Positions 1 to 10,228 are shown, counted from the first letter of the stretch. The stretch: DNA of 64,000 nucleotides from Paenibacillus sp. FSL H7-0331 (GCF_001956045.1 NZ_MRTH01000004.1:310001-374000), one strand, 5' to 3'. Program-made: numbers and translations. The notes: generated by a model not told the origin, from the sequence alone.

Positions 1-1010
1 GGTGCAGTCAAAATCGAAGTCAGGATAAACATAAAAGGAATACTGAGAAGCAGACATGCCAAAATTAATACGATAACAAACACCTTGATCGAGTCCAGCT
101 CATGTGTCAGTGAAGCCAGAGGTACCGCATACAGAATACTCCAACCGTTTTCATTGATACCGCTGTATGAAAGCAGCAGCTTCTCCCCGTTGCTGTTGAT
201 GATCATGGAACCGGACTCACTTTGCTGCCTTGTCGCTGTAAAAGACAAATCCGGGTTGTTGCTGCTAAAAAAGTCTTTGCCCGCCTTTAACAACGGGTAG
301 CCGGTTTGATCGAGAATGACAATGCCATGGTCTTGGTCATGTAAATTTTTTAAATACAGGTTACGGATCGTATTTTGGTTAATCCCCACAAAAATGAACC
401 CGATCGTGCTGCCATCGCTAACATTGCGGACAATCCGGCTCATTCCGATTTTCTCATTCCGGTTATTCTGAATGAACACGTTGTTATCGTCCGTTAGCGG
501 AAACCAGTATGAGGCACCGTTCAGCTCCTCGGTTTTACGGTATATCGGACTTTCCTGAATGTGAATAAACTGGTTGGCACCGCTGCTATCATCGGTAGAT
601 ACCTGAAACAGAGGGGCAGGACCCTTTCCGTACAGAGCCAAATAATCAAAGTTCCGAGTGAGCAGCATTTGGTTCATCATTGACGCGGACGAGCCCGAGT
701 ACAGGGTGGTTTCAAGCTCGTTGGACGTACCGAGATTGCTCTGAAGCTGGCTTTGTACCTCGGATGCGAGACTGAATACCGTTACCCAATCCGCAATGTT
801 TTTTTGCAGCATGACAATATTGTTGTCCACTTCTTTAATAATCCCGAGATTGGTGGTACTGACCTTATTAATAATTTCTTTACTGGAGGTTTGATAGGAA
901 TAATAGCCCAGTGTTAGACAAAGGACTACAATTAGCAAGTAAAAGAGAATGAAGATTTTATATTTAATGCTCAGGTTTAAATAAAGCTTTCCTATATTGA
1001 TCATCTCCAT
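1..1010 (-). CDS. Sensor histidine kinase, N-terminal part (runs off window)
   Basis: Open frame on the minus strand that starts near 1010 (ATG; a second in-frame ATG at 1004) and has no stop before base 1. The translation opens with a basic segment and a strongly hydrophobic helix (about residues 18-40), followed by roughly 250 residues of extracellular sensing domain of the Cache/YesM type (for example the segment reading GFIFVGINQNTI and, later, NENGWSILYAVPL). A second membrane helix begins at the window edge. HAMP and kinase domains would lie outside. The layout matches YesM-like kinases that control sugar importers, and the gene diverges from importer A at 1205, its likely target. No strong ribosome site precedes either ATG, so the start is uncertain by two codons. 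Confidence 0.85.
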   Translation of the reverse strand, partial: MEMINIGKLYLNLSIKYKIFILFYLLIVVLCLTLGYYSYQTSSKEIINKVSTTNLGIIKEVDNNIVMLQKNIADWVTVFSLASEVQSQLQSNLGTSNELETTLYSGSSASMMNQMLLTRNFDYLALYGKGPAPLFQVSTDDSSGANQFIHIQESPIYRKTEELNGASYWFPLTDDNNVFIQNNRNEKIGMSRIVRNVSDGSTIGFIFVGINQNTIRNLYLKNLHDQDHGIVILDQTGYPLLKAGKDFFSSNNPDLSFTATRQQSESGSMIINSNGEKLLLSYSGINENGWSILYAVPLASLTHELDSIKVFVIVLILACLLLSIPFMFILTSILTA

Positions 1011-1204
1011 GTATGATACTGATTCTGGTTGTATTGTATATCCCCGCAGCAGTTTTCACAACGTATGTACTCCAACATTCGATAAAATTAAACTTTACCC
1101 GTTTTTTCTCTACTGTTTCTTAGCGAACACTTTGCTATGATCCAAGTAACAAACGAATCTTACATGCGAAACATTCAAATTTATTATTCAGGGGGAGCTC
1201 ACTT

Positions 1205-2569
1205 ATGAAGAAAACGAATCCAATGGTTAAGGCTGCTTTGCTCACAACGGCTGTGGCTATGGTGGGGACATTAGCAGCTTGCGGAGCCAGCACTGATACG
1301 AAAACAACGCCAAGTCCAGCTTCAAGTACACCAAGCCCGGCAGCTGCCGGTACAAAAAAAGAAATTACACTGCGTTTATTTTCCAACCTGCCGGATCGCA
1401 AATCCGGACAAGGACTTGCCGAGCAGATGGCTATTGACAGCTATATCAAAGACAATCCCAATATCAAGATTGATGTGGAAGCACTAGCCGAGGAGCCATT
1501 CAAAAACAAGCTGAAGGCTTACATGGCATCCAACGAACCGATTGATGTCACCATGGTTCATGGCGGTGCTGAGCTCAGTACGCTCGTTAAAGCCAAATAT
1601 GTGAAAGAGCTGAATGCCAAGGAGTATGAAGGTGACAAATACAACTTTTTTCCCGGCGTCTACAAATCGTTTGAATTTGACGGGAAAATTTACGGACTTC
1701 CGAGAAACAGCGATTACGAAGTGATTTATTATAACAAAAAAATGTTCGCTGATAACGGAATTAAGGTTCCAGCAACCTACAATGAGCTGTTGGACGTGGC
1801 CAAAGCGTTCAGGGCCAAAGGCATTACTCCGATGTCGATCAATGGTAAAGATTTATGGAGCTTCGGTTTGCTGTACCAAAATATACTGCAGCGTGTGAGC
1901 GGTGATCAAAGCCTGATCCTGGACGCTGTCGATCAAAAGAAAACTTTTGCACAGGATGCCAGCTTTCTAAAGACTGCCCAGCTCATGAGTCAGCTGCGGG
2001 ACGTCAAGATGTTCCAGGATTCGTTCATGACTGCTGATTACGGCGCTTCACAAAATCTGTTTACACAAGGCAAAGCAGCTATGTGGTTTATGGGCTCATG
2101 GGAAGCGGGGATGGCGACCAATGATAAATTGCCGGAAGCGTTCCGCAGTAATCTTGGGGTTGCCAAGTTCCCTGTAGTCGAAGGCGGCAAGGGTAAAGAA
2201 TCCGATTTGCTGGCCTGGAACGGCGGCGGGTATTCAGTTACAACTTCCTCCAAAAATCCGGATGAAGCTAAAAAGTTTTTTGATTATTTAATGAGTGCGA
2301 ATCAATGGGCCAAATATGCTTGGGAAACCGGCGCCGCTGTACCTGCACAAAAATACAATTTAACCGGAAAAGAAAGTGAGGTTCAAAAGCAGCTCACTGA
2401 TATCCTGGTTAAGGCTTCTTCGACTGCTGGAGCTTCATTTATCGATTACGGCTCACCGGCATTTAAAGATGATGTTCAAAATGCATTCGGCAAGTTTTTT
2501 GCAGGCACATTTACACCGGAACAACTGACTGCTGAATTGCAGGCATCAGCGGAAAAACAAAAGAAATAA
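1205..2569 (+). CDS. ABC importer A, sugar-binding lipoprotein
   Basis: Extracellular solute-binding protein of family 1 (454 aa) for a carbohydrate importer. A signal peptide ends in a lipobox (LAAC, lipid-modified Cys26), followed by a Thr/Pro/Ser/Ala-rich linker to about residue 48 and then the two-lobed binding domain. It starts at ATG 1205 behind GGGGGAG. The two permeases at 2655 and 3558 follow in the same direction, so the three genes form one transport operon. No ATPase is encoded nearby. Size and sequence style fit importers for oligosaccharides; the substrate cannot be told. The divergent sensor kinase at 1-1010 probably regulates it (inference from position). Confidence 0.92.
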   Translation: MKKTNPMVKAALLTTAVAMVGTLAACGASTDTKTTPSPASSTPSPAAAGTKKEITLRLFSNLPDRKSGQGLAEQMAIDSYIKDNPNIKIDVEALAEEPFKNKLKAYMASNEPIDVTMVHGGAELSTLVKAKYVKELNAKEYEGDKYNFFPGVYKSFEFDGKIYGLPRNSDYEVIYYNKKMFADNGIKVPATYNELLDVAKAFRAKGITPMSINGKDLWSFGLLYQNILQRVSGDQSLILDAVDQKKTFAQDASFLKTAQLMSQLRDVKMFQDSFMTADYGASQNLFTQGKAAMWFMGSWEAGMATNDKLPEAFRSNLGVAKFPVVEGGKGKESDLLAWNGGGYSVTTSSKNPDEAKKFFDYLMSANQWAKYAWETGAAVPAQKYNLTGKESEVQKQLTDILVKASSTAGASFIDYGSPAFKDDVQNAFGKFFAGTFTPEQLTAELQASAEKQKK

Positions 2570-2654
2570 GCTCGGAATGAGAGATAGAGGGATTGTTCGA
2601 GGGCAGGCCGTGCTGCCTGTCCTTGACGGATCCAAGTGGAAGGAGTGAGGTACC

Positions 2655-3545
2655 ATGCAAAAGGTGCTTGGCAACAAGATGGCTATTTTCCTGTTTGTTT
2701 TTCCAGGTATTTTGTTATTTATGGTTACGTTTCTGGCACCGATTGTGCTTAGTGGGTATTATTCGTTCACCGATACGCTGGGCCCAGGTACGGACGTTAA
2801 AATGGTTGGACTTCAAAACTATCAGGAATTGCTGTTTGAGGATTCGCGGTTCTGGAGATCATTAATGAATGCGCTCCTGCTTGGTATTGGCTGTATTGTC
2901 CTGCAGCATCCGATCTGTATAGCCTTCGCTATTTTGCTGGATCGTATCGGCGGCAAAGCCGAGAAGGTGTTTCGTACGATCTTTTTCATTCCTTGTGTCA
3001 TTTCTGTGGTGGTCATCTCCAGAATGTGGTTGAGCATCCTGGACCCTGATTTCGGGATTTTCAATAAAATTCTGGATACGATCGGGCTTGGATTTTTGCA
3101 GCATGCCTGGTTAGGCGATACGAGTACTGCACTTGGTTCTTTGCTGTTTATTTTAATTTGGGCAGGGTTTGGCTGGGGACTCCTATTCTATTATGCCGGA
3201 ATCAAAGGGATTCCCGAGGAGCTTTATGAAGCCGCTCATCTGGATGGGGCTTCAGGACTGAAGCTGCATTTGAAAATTACACTTCCGCTGCTTTCGCCGG
3301 TCATTGCTGTTCAGGTAACTCTCGCGATAGTTACAGCACTCAAGCAAATGGAAACCGTGTTTCTGACAACGAATGGCGGTCCCGGTGATTCCACACAGTT
3401 TCTGGCTGTTTACTTGTATAACAAAGCTTTCTCGGCGAGCCAGTATGGCTATGCCAACGCGATATCGATCCTGTTTATTCTCGTTTGTTTAATCGCGACC
3501 TATGTAAGCAACAAAATGATTCGCAGCGACATAGCTGAATATTAG
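2655..3545 (+). CDS. ABC importer A, permease 1 (MalF/UgpA type)
   Basis: Inner-membrane permease of 296 aa with about six hydrophobic helices. The cytoplasmic EAA loop, which docks the ATPase, is visible near residues 193-220 (EELYEAAHLDGA, then ITLPLLSP). The start ATG at 2655 follows an AGGAG-type site. The second permease begins 12 bases after the stop, so the two are cotranscribed and likely form the heterodimeric channel fed by the lipoprotein at 1205. Substrate is unknown. Confidence 0.92.
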   Translation: MQKVLGNKMAIFLFVFPGILLFMVTFLAPIVLSGYYSFTDTLGPGTDVKMVGLQNYQELLFEDSRFWRSLMNALLLGIGCIVLQHPICIAFAILLDRIGGKAEKVFRTIFFIPCVISVVVISRMWLSILDPDFGIFNKILDTIGLGFLQHAWLGDTSTALGSLLFILIWAGFGWGLLFYYAGIKGIPEELYEAAHLDGASGLKLHLKITLPLLSPVIAVQVTLAIVTALKQMETVFLTTNGGPGDSTQFLAVYLYNKAFSASQYGYANAISILFILVCLIATYVSNKMIRSDIAEY

Positions 3546-3557
3546 GCGGTGGCAGAT

Positions 3558-4382
3558 ATGAAAAGCAAACATACAACGATTCTTTGGATCCTGTTTATAC
3601 TGGTAGCCTTCGGGCAGTTATTCCCGTTAATCTGGTTGTTCAATTATTCGTTACTTAACAGCAGCGACTTTTTCTCCTCCAGTATTTTGAAATGGCCAAG
3701 CCAGCCGGAATGGCAAAACTATGTGAACGCATGGGTAGACGGCAAATTTCCCGAATATTTATTCAACAGCGTGTTGGTATCAACGGTAACGATACTTTTA
3801 ACCGTATTTTTGTCCTTATCACTGGCTTACGCCTTCACACGGATGCAGTGGAAAATGCGTTCGTTCTTTTTTACCGTGATTTTGTTAGGGATCATGATTC
3901 CGATTCACGCCACGCTGCTCCCGAACTTTGCCATTTTCAAAGCCATTGGCTTGACCAATTCCTATCTCGGATTAATCATTCCTTACACAGCCGTTTCGGT
4001 TCCGCTCGGAACCTTCATCTTATCCGGTTTTCTGCGCAGCATTCCCTCAGCTATCGAAGAATCGGCTGTTATGGATGGCTGCAGCATTTATCGGATTGTT
4101 TTTCAAATCATTATGCCGCTCACGATGCCAGCATTGGTAACGATAGCCGTAACTACATTTTTAACATGCTGGAACGAGTTTATTATGGCTGCAACCTTTC
4201 TGAGCAAGGATTCTTTAAAGACGCTGCCTTTCTCCGTGATGAATTTTGCAGGCCAGTATTCCTCCGATTACGGCTCACAGTTCGCGGTAATGGTACTGAC
4301 CTCGATTCCTGCGATTATTATTTATGCGATGTTTAATGAGCAAATTACGAAGGGTGTTACCGCTGGTGCCGTTAAAGGGTGA
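3558..4382 (+). CDS. ABC importer A, permease 2 (MalG/UgpE type)
   Basis: Second channel subunit, 274 aa, with six predicted membrane helices, the EAA loop (IEESAVMDGCS, then IIMPLTMP) and the C-terminal GAVKG ending that is usual for MalG-type sugar permeases. A GTG at 3549 is in frame, but the AGGCGG ribosome site overlaps it. ATG 3558 sits eight bases behind that site and is the better start. The gene converges with the beta-propeller gene that ends at 4425; only 42 bases separate them and I see no clear terminator there. Confidence 0.92.
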   Translation: MKSKHTTILWILFILVAFGQLFPLIWLFNYSLLNSSDFFSSSILKWPSQPEWQNYVNAWVDGKFPEYLFNSVLVSTVTILLTVFLSLSLAYAFTRMQWKMRSFFFTVILLGIMIPIHATLLPNFAIFKAIGLTNSYLGLIIPYTAVSVPLGTFILSGFLRSIPSAIEESAVMDGCSIYRIVFQIIMPLTMPALVTIAVTTFLTCWNEFIMAATFLSKDSLKTLPFSVMNFAGQYSSDYGSQFAVMVLTSIPAIIIYAMFNEQITKGVTAGAVKG

Positions 4383-4424
4383 TACTGCTATCAGCCATTG
4401 TCGATTAGTTGTCGATTCGCGGTC

Positions 4425-5816
4425 TTATATTCCGCTCATCAAACACAAGTTATAGCCGACAGCCGTCAGTCTTTGGCTGTTTATATAATACGGATGGCTG
4501 TAGCGCGCGAGCGCCTGCTCGCTGTCCTTGGCGTTAGCGTCCACCCAGATCCGGATCATGCCGTCCGGATAAAAGCAGAGCAGCTGCTCGCCCGGCATAT
4601 CGAGAAAATGCGAGGCCATCGCAACCGACCCGCCAACCTTGCCGTACGAGCGCCCGCTGCGGTCCAGCACTTCCCCGTCCCCGCCGGGAATGCCGCGGAC
4701 GAGCTCGTGGTACCCGTCGCCGTTCAGGTCGACGGGCACCATCCGGTAGACGCTGAATGGCAGCTCATAGGGCTGCCCGCTCGACGCGTCGAAGGTAAAT
4801 TCATCGCGGTCCTGATGGAAGCGGCCATCGGGACCGCATGTTTTGGTTCCGATACGGATCGCCATCGCCACATGCTCGCCCTCATCCTTCAGGCGTGCGG
4901 TCCAGCCCATATCCATATGGCCATGGTCGACTTCTCCCCACACACGACGTCCCTCCGTATCGTATACAATGACGCGCGGCGAAGCTGAAGGGTCGGTCTC
5001 GCGTATCGTATACAAGCCCCACGACTCCTCTTTGGCATCCCATATCGGTTGAACGATATCGGAATGTCCCTTATAGCTTTCACGATCGGCACAAAATAAT
5101 TCGGTTCCGGTATTCAGCTCAATGCATCGCTCCCCCCAAAAAATTTCATCCACACCATCCTGATTGAAATCAACGACTGGACATAAATGGCTGCCTCTGG
5201 CACCCAGGTCATCCTTGCCTACCTGAAATTCCCAACGCGGACTCATATCCGAATTCCATCCTTGCAAATACATGTTGCCATAGGTACCTTGTGCCGTAAC
5301 CAATACTGGCTCGCCATTAACCATACCTCCGGCAATGAAATTACGGTACTGTGTGGACATAGGCTGCTGTGTGTCTCTGTACACCCACGGATACTGCCCG
5401 ATGGTTTCTCCTGTGCTGCTGTCAATACGTTCCAGGCAGCTGCTTTGCAGACTAAGCTGATGCTGCATATTCAGATTGTTGACGAACCAGATTTCATCCG
5501 TACCATCCCCATCCAGATCAAATGGGAAAACCGGGCAAAACCAGATTCCTGGAATAACGGAAGAACCAAAGTCGCGTTTCCATAAGATCTCGCCCTCTGG
5601 CGTGAATAGCACCAATTTCAAATTGTCCGTCGGAAAAAAGAACATCTCCGCATAAGGATCAATATCAAAATCGGCGCTGTAGACGACGGCGATCGCTTTT
5701 TTGCCTTCTTTAATCCTTACAGGAAATGCCCGCAGCATGCCGATGGGGGAGCCGAGTGACAGCTCCAACACCTGCTTCAATTCAATCTCCTTACGATCCA
5801 TCGCTTCCATCTTCAT
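4425..5816 (-). CDS. Cytoplasmic beta-propeller protein 1, lyase-like
   Basis: 463-aa protein without a signal peptide. It has repeated sheet-like units and three calcium-type loops of the FG-GAP/VCBS kind (LDGDGTDEIW, FNQDGVDEIF, LNGDGYHELV). This architecture resembles the Asp-rich beta-propeller of rhamnogalacturonan lyases (PL11) and other intracellular propeller lyases, but I see no assignable family signature, so the catalytic role is an inference. A conserved GARGSH segment and a CGPDGRFHQD segment, shared with the paralogue at 11824, are candidates for active-site residues. ATG 5816 follows AGGAGG. It is the last gene of a minus-strand operon behind the permeases at 7698 and 6717, suggesting it acts on the oligosaccharide they import. 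Confidence 0.75.
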   Translation of the reverse strand: MKMEAMDRKEIELKQVLELSLGSPIGMLRAFPVRIKEGKKAIAVVYSADFDIDPYAEMFFFPTDNLKLVLFTPEGEILWKRDFGSSVIPGIWFCPVFPFDLDGDGTDEIWFVNNLNMQHQLSLQSSCLERIDSSTGETIGQYPWVYRDTQQPMSTQYRNFIAGGMVNGEPVLVTAQGTYGNMYLQGWNSDMSPRWEFQVGKDDLGARGSHLCPVVDFNQDGVDEIFWGERCIELNTGTELFCADRESYKGHSDIVQPIWDAKEESWGLYTIRETDPSASPRVIVYDTEGRRVWGEVDHGHMDMGWTARLKDEGEHVAMAIRIGTKTCGPDGRFHQDRDEFTFDASSGQPYELPFSVYRMVPVDLNGDGYHELVRGIPGGDGEVLDRSGRSYGKVGGSVAMASHFLDMPGEQLLCFYPDGMIRIWVDANAKDSEQALARYSHPYYINSQRLTAVGYNLCLMSGI

Positions 5817-5856
5817 ACTTCTAACCTCCTATAATATTGTGAATGGTATAACTGCT

Positions 5857-6717
5857 TCAGCCTTTAACCGCCCCAACCATGACCCCTTTAACAAAAAATC
5901 GCTGAATAAACGGATACACAATCAGAATCGGCAGCGCGGATAAGAAGATAGCGGCTGTCCGCAGCGATAGGGAGGAAACGTGGCTCATCGCAGACATATC
6001 TCCTAATAGAGCGGCCATTTCGTTTTGAATAACCATATCTCTTAAAAACAGCTGCATGACCTTCAAGTCGCTGGAGCTTGTATAAATGACTGCATCCATA
6101 AAGGAATTCCAGTGATGGACGGCGATAAACAGCCCGATAGTCATAATAGAAGGGAGCGATAAGGGCAAATAGATTTTCAGGAAAATAGTGAAATCGTTAG
6201 CGCCGTCAATTTTGGCCGATTCCTCCAGACTGTCCGGGACATTCTCGAAAAAGGTGCGCAGCAAAATCACGTTCCACGTGCTGATTGCGGTCGGGATCAC
6301 AAGCGCCCATATTGTATCCATCAGACCAGTCGCCTTCACGATCAGGAAGCTGGGCACGATGCCGCCGTTAAACATCATCGTAATGATGATATAGATCATG
6401 AACCACTTTCTGCCCGGCAGGTACGATTTGGAAAGCGCGTATGCAATGGTTAGCTGCAGGCACAAATTGACGGCGAGTCCAAGCACTGTTCGGGTGATCG
6501 TCACCAGAAACGATTGTATAAATTGATTGTTGGATAAGATTAACGAGTAGGCTTCCAGATTAAAGCCTCTTGGAATCAGCAGCAGCTCGCCCTCCGTAAT
6601 CAAATCCGAATTGCTGACCGAGGCCAGAATCACATAATAAAAAGGAAAAAAAGTCATGATCGCGAACAGTACCAGAACGGCACCGATCGCTGTGGAAGCA
6701 GACCATTTATAAGACAT
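5857..6717 (-). CDS. ABC importer B, permease 2 (LplC/YtcP type)
   Basis: 286-aa membrane permease with the EAA loop (LEESAKIDGAND, then IYLPLSLPS) and C-terminal GAVKG. An in-frame GTG at 6726 exists, but the AAGGGG ribosome site lies nine bases before ATG 6717, which I take as the start. It follows permease 1 closely and precedes the beta-propeller gene. The family is the LplBC/YtcOP group, which in Bacillus and Paenibacillus typically imports pectin- or uronate-type oligosaccharides together with about 500-aa LipO-like lipoproteins; such a lipoprotein lies at 10229 on the other strand. Confidence 0.92.
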   Translation of the reverse strand: MSYKWSASTAIGAVLVLFAIMTFFPFYYVILASVSNSDLITEGELLLIPRGFNLEAYSLILSNNQFIQSFLVTITRTVLGLAVNLCLQLTIAYALSKSYLPGRKWFMIYIIITMMFNGGIVPSFLIVKATGLMDTIWALVIPTAISTWNVILLRTFFENVPDSLEESAKIDGANDFTIFLKIYLPLSLPSIMTIGLFIAVHHWNSFMDAVIYTSSSDLKVMQLFLRDMVIQNEMAALLGDMSAMSHVSSLSLRTAAIFLSALPILIVYPFIQRFFVKGVMVGAVKG

Positions 6718-6735
6718 GCACAACACCCCTTTCTT

Positions 6736-7698
6736 TTACCATAACGAAACATCGCTGAATTTGCGGGCTAGCCGGTTCGTGCTCCAGATCAGGAAGAAAC
6801 CGATAGCCGACTGGAATAAGCCAATAGCCGCTGTCGTGCTGAACTGGGCGCTCTGCAGCCCAACCCTGTAAATATACGTGCTGAGCACATCTCCGACATC
6901 GTATACGGAAGGATTGTAGAGAATATAGATTTGTTCAAAACCAACCTCAAGTAAATAACCGATTTTCAAAATCATCATAATAATAATCGTGTTGCGGATA
7001 CCTGGCAGCGTAATGGAAATCAGCTTGTGCCAACGATTCGCCCCGTCAATCGTCGCCGCTTCATACTGCTCGGTGTCAATGGAGCTGAGTGCTGCCAAAT
7101 AAATGATCGCGCCCCATCCCGATTCCTTCAGTATCGAGGAAGCGATGACAACAGGACGGAAGTATTCGGATTTACTCATAAAAAAAACCGGCTCCATACC
7201 CAAATAACGCAGTATGCTGTTGACCAGCCCTTCGTTGGGAGCCAAAAGCTGGATCACGATACCGCCAAATACGACCCATGACATAAAATGCGGGAAATAT
7301 ACGACGGTTTGGATCGTCCTTTTGAACAATACGCTTTTCATTTCGTTCAACAGCAAAGCCAAAATAATCGGAACCGGAAAAGCAAATATCAGCTCGTACA
7401 AATTGATCAATAACGTATTGCGGACGATCATGAAGAAATCCTGATTGTGCAGCAGAAACTCAAAGTGCTTCAAGCCGACCCAAGGGCTGCCGATAATGCC
7501 TTTGGAGAAATTATAGTCCTTGAAGGCAATAATCACCCCATACATCGGTAAGTAGCGATAAATAAAATACCAGATCACTCCTGGGAGCATGAGCAAATAC
7601 AAATATTTATATTTGCTTATGGCCAGTCGGATAGCTGCAACTCGACTTCGTTTCAATGATCGGCTAACGACTGCCTGCATTTCTAATGGTGTCGCCAT
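6736..7698 (-). CDS. ABC importer B, permease 1 (LplB/YtcO type)
   Basis: 320-aa permease with a basic N-terminal tail, about six helices, the PMYGVIIAFKDYN segment characteristic of LplB-like subunits and an EAA loop (EQYEAATIDGANR, then ITLPGI). ATG 7698 follows AGGAAGGGG. It heads the minus-strand operon (permease, permease, beta-propeller) and diverges from the AraC-type regulator at 7913. The binding protein of this importer is not in the operon but is probably the lipoprotein at 10229, directly behind the regulator. Confidence 0.92.
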   Translation of the reverse strand: MATPLEMQAVVSRSLKRSRVAAIRLAISKYKYLYLLMLPGVIWYFIYRYLPMYGVIIAFKDYNFSKGIIGSPWVGLKHFEFLLHNQDFFMIVRNTLLINLYELIFAFPVPIILALLLNEMKSVLFKRTIQTVVYFPHFMSWVVFGGIVIQLLAPNEGLVNSILRYLGMEPVFFMSKSEYFRPVVIASSILKESGWGAIIYLAALSSIDTEQYEAATIDGANRWHKLISITLPGIRNTIIIMMILKIGYLLEVGFEQIYILYNPSVYDVGDVLSTYIYRVGLQSAQFSTTAAIGLFQSAIGFFLIWSTNRLARKFSDVSLW

Positions 7699-7863
7699 GT
7701 AAATTCCCCTTCCTGTTCGATATGGTCTTTATTATAGGGGGGTTATTCCAGCGCTGATATTGTTATTATGCCGGATCATGTACATATTTTTGACTTTTGG
7801 CTTGCTATTTTTCCTTCCAAAGAAATAGACCTTATCGCTAAAAAAGGTTGGTGATATACTTAA

Positions 7864-7877
7864 TGATGACGCTTTCA
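7864..7877 (+). promoter_or_regulatory. Possible cre site (CcpA) before AraC regulator
   Basis: The 14 bases TGATGACGCTTTCA match the Bacillus cre consensus TGWAARCGYTWWCW at 12 of 14 positions. The site lies just downstream of a TATACT box (7855-7860) that could be a -10 element with a weak -35 (TTATCG, 7832-7837), in front of the regulator at 7913. This placement would suit catabolite repression by roadblock. Weak matches occur by chance, so confidence is moderate. Confidence 0.4.
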
Positions 7878-7912
7878 ATGATTTAGATGAAGCTTTGGCG
7901 GGGGGATGAAGT

Positions 7913-10051
7913 ATGCTGAAAAAATTAAAAAACATGAAAAAATGGCTTCTTCTGCTCATGATTCTTGTATTGATTCAGACTTTTGCTTATGAGTTTTATT
8001 TGATTAAAGCACAGGTTGAGGCGTCTGAGCGTTCCATTGAATCCTTTCGAACCACGCATGAAAGTCAGGCATCGCTGGCCTTTTTACTGGAAGACCAGAT
8101 CAGCTCAATTTATTATCGGCTCACTCTCGACCAAACGCTGGGGGAGTGGATGCAGCAGCGGGAGCCTACCATATCCAATATGTATTTACTGGGTCTTCTT
8201 CAGGACAATTCCTTGAAGATAATTAGCAGCAATCCGCTTGTCGTCTCTGTATATATTTATGGAAAAACAACGGATACGGTTTTATCGACCAACCATGAGT
8301 TCACCAAGCTTGACCAATTTCCCGATAAGGAAATTTTTACGGAATTCAATGAGAAAAACGGACATTGGGTTGGCAAACGGCTGGAAAAGGCCGGTTACGG
8401 CAATGCCAAAAGCATTATTTCCTTTATAGGCGCAATCGGTAATAACGGACTCGTAGCGATCAATATCGACGAACGTAAGCTGCTGAGTCAATCGGCCGAT
8501 TTGTACGGGACCCTGCTCGTTGGCAAGGAACGGAACATCCTTACGTTTCAAGACGGCAAGGAAGTCAAGATCGCGGAGCTTCCTGTAGAACGATTGCCCC
8601 AAAAGCCGACTTTACTGGATCAGCCATTTTCGCTTGAAGGATACAAGGTATTTCAGACTGGTCATGCGAGTGGGGAGTGGGAGATGATTTCCATCGCTAC
8701 ACCTATCGAGTCCTCGCCTGCATGGCAGTATCGTAAGATCATGATCGTGGTGTTAAGTCTGTTTCTCATTGTGCTCGGAGCACTTATCTATAGATATGCC
8801 AAAAAGTCGTATTTTCAGCCGATAGAGCGGCTTGAGCATAATTATAGTAGGAATCTCGATGACTTGAAGCATAATTTGGTGCTGAATGTACTGACGGGCA
8901 AGCTCAAGGAAGCGGATATTCGCGAGAAAATGACGGAAATGGGCGTGCAGTTTCCTTCCGAGCGGATCATGGTCATTGTGTTTCAAATCGATGATTTTTA
9001 TGATTACCTATTAAATATGAAGCAGGATGACCGTTTTTTTATGGATAAAACGATATACAATGCGATCAAGTGGACCTTCATGACCTCTTATGCGGCTTAT
9101 GCGGTGAAGGCGGAGCTGGAGAAAATCGCGATTCTGCTCTCGATACCGAGCGATATGGACGAATCAGCTATGCTGCATAAGGTGGAAGGCACCATCCGTT
9201 ATTTGCAAAATGAGATCAGGGATAACTGCAATCTGACGATTTGCGCAGGTATTAGCCGTTTGCAGGAAAACTTGAAGGATGCGCACACCTGTTATTATCA
9301 AGCCCTGCAGGCTGTTGGCTTCAAAACTATCTATGGCAAGCACAGCATTATACGATACCAGGACATTTCAGCCAAACATTCTGATGAGCATGTGTATCTC
9401 GTTACCGATATTAACAAAATGTGCAATCTGATTAAAGAAGACCGACTTGATGAATTCGAAAGCTTGTTCCGCCGTATGCAAAATGGAATGCTGAATGAAG
9501 AGAAATTTTCGCTCGACCGCTTGAATGCACTATTTTCCAATGTCCTGTATGGGATTGTGAAGTTGACGCTGGAGCAGCGGTTTGATTTTGCAGACATCGT
9601 GAAAGAGGATATTTTTATGAAAATATACAGCTATGAATTTCTTCAGGATAAAACCGATTACGTGATTCATGTAGCCCGTACAGTATCGGCAGCCATTCAG
9701 GCGCGTAAAAATTCCAATAATAAAACGGTTCAGCTCATCCTCGATTATATTCACGATCATTACGATCAATCGATTTCGCTGACGACCATATCCGATTCCC
9801 TCGGAATTAATTCGTCCTACATCAGCACTTTAATCAAGCAGGAGGTGGGTCAAGGGTTCGTCGATTATATGAATCAGCTGCGAATCAATAAAGCGCAGAA
9901 TCTGCTGCAGGACCCGAATCTGACGATCAAGCACATTTCGGAAATTTGCGGTTATGAAACGGTGCACTCCTTTATCCGCAATTTCAAGAAGGTACATCTG
10001 CTCACACCAAGTGAATACCGTAATAAATCGCTATCCAAAAGGAATGTATAA
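7913..10051 (+). CDS. Membrane-anchored AraC-family regulator (YesS-like)
   Basis: 712-aa protein. A basic N-terminus and a first membrane helix (about 11-28) are followed by an extracellular sensor region, a second helix near residues 272-292, a cytoplasmic linker and a C-terminal AraC double helix-turn-helix (about the last 100 residues; typical TPSEYR ending motif). ATG 7913 follows a GGGGGG tract. Proteins of this design sense an extracytoplasmic sugar or binding protein and activate adjacent importer genes. It sits between the two halves of importer B and probably controls both the minus-strand permease operon and the downstream lipoprotein. Confidence 0.9.
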   Translation: MLKKLKNMKKWLLLLMILVLIQTFAYEFYLIKAQVEASERSIESFRTTHESQASLAFLLEDQISSIYYRLTLDQTLGEWMQQREPTISNMYLLGLLQDNSLKIISSNPLVVSVYIYGKTTDTVLSTNHEFTKLDQFPDKEIFTEFNEKNGHWVGKRLEKAGYGNAKSIISFIGAIGNNGLVAINIDERKLLSQSADLYGTLLVGKERNILTFQDGKEVKIAELPVERLPQKPTLLDQPFSLEGYKVFQTGHASGEWEMISIATPIESSPAWQYRKIMIVVLSLFLIVLGALIYRYAKKSYFQPIERLEHNYSRNLDDLKHNLVLNVLTGKLKEADIREKMTEMGVQFPSERIMVIVFQIDDFYDYLLNMKQDDRFFMDKTIYNAIKWTFMTSYAAYAVKAELEKIAILLSIPSDMDESAMLHKVEGTIRYLQNEIRDNCNLTICAGISRLQENLKDAHTCYYQALQAVGFKTIYGKHSIIRYQDISAKHSDEHVYLVTDINKMCNLIKEDRLDEFESLFRRMQNGMLNEEKFSLDRLNALFSNVLYGIVKLTLEQRFDFADIVKEDIFMKIYSYEFLQDKTDYVIHVARTVSAAIQARKNSNNKTVQLILDYIHDHYDQSISLTTISDSLGINSSYISTLIKQEVGQGFVDYMNQLRINKAQNLLQDPNLTIKHISEICGYETVHSFIRNFKKVHLLTPSEYRNKSLSKRNV

Positions 10052-10228
10052 AAAAATAAACATCTCGTTTTGCAACTATTTTACACAAGTTGAAATAATG
10101 TAAATTGCCAAGCGAGGTCGAATGATTTAACAATGGAATTACCGGCCGATATCACCGATTGCCATTTAAAAGGGGGAGCAGCTTCAGTCGGCGGAGACGA
10201 TATGAATCTATAAAAGGAGGAAGTCCGG

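Noticed and set aside
4398..4988. Long plus-strand frame opposite beta-propeller gene 1
   Set aside because: Arg/Ala/His-rich shadow of the well-supported minus-strand gene; no ribosome site.
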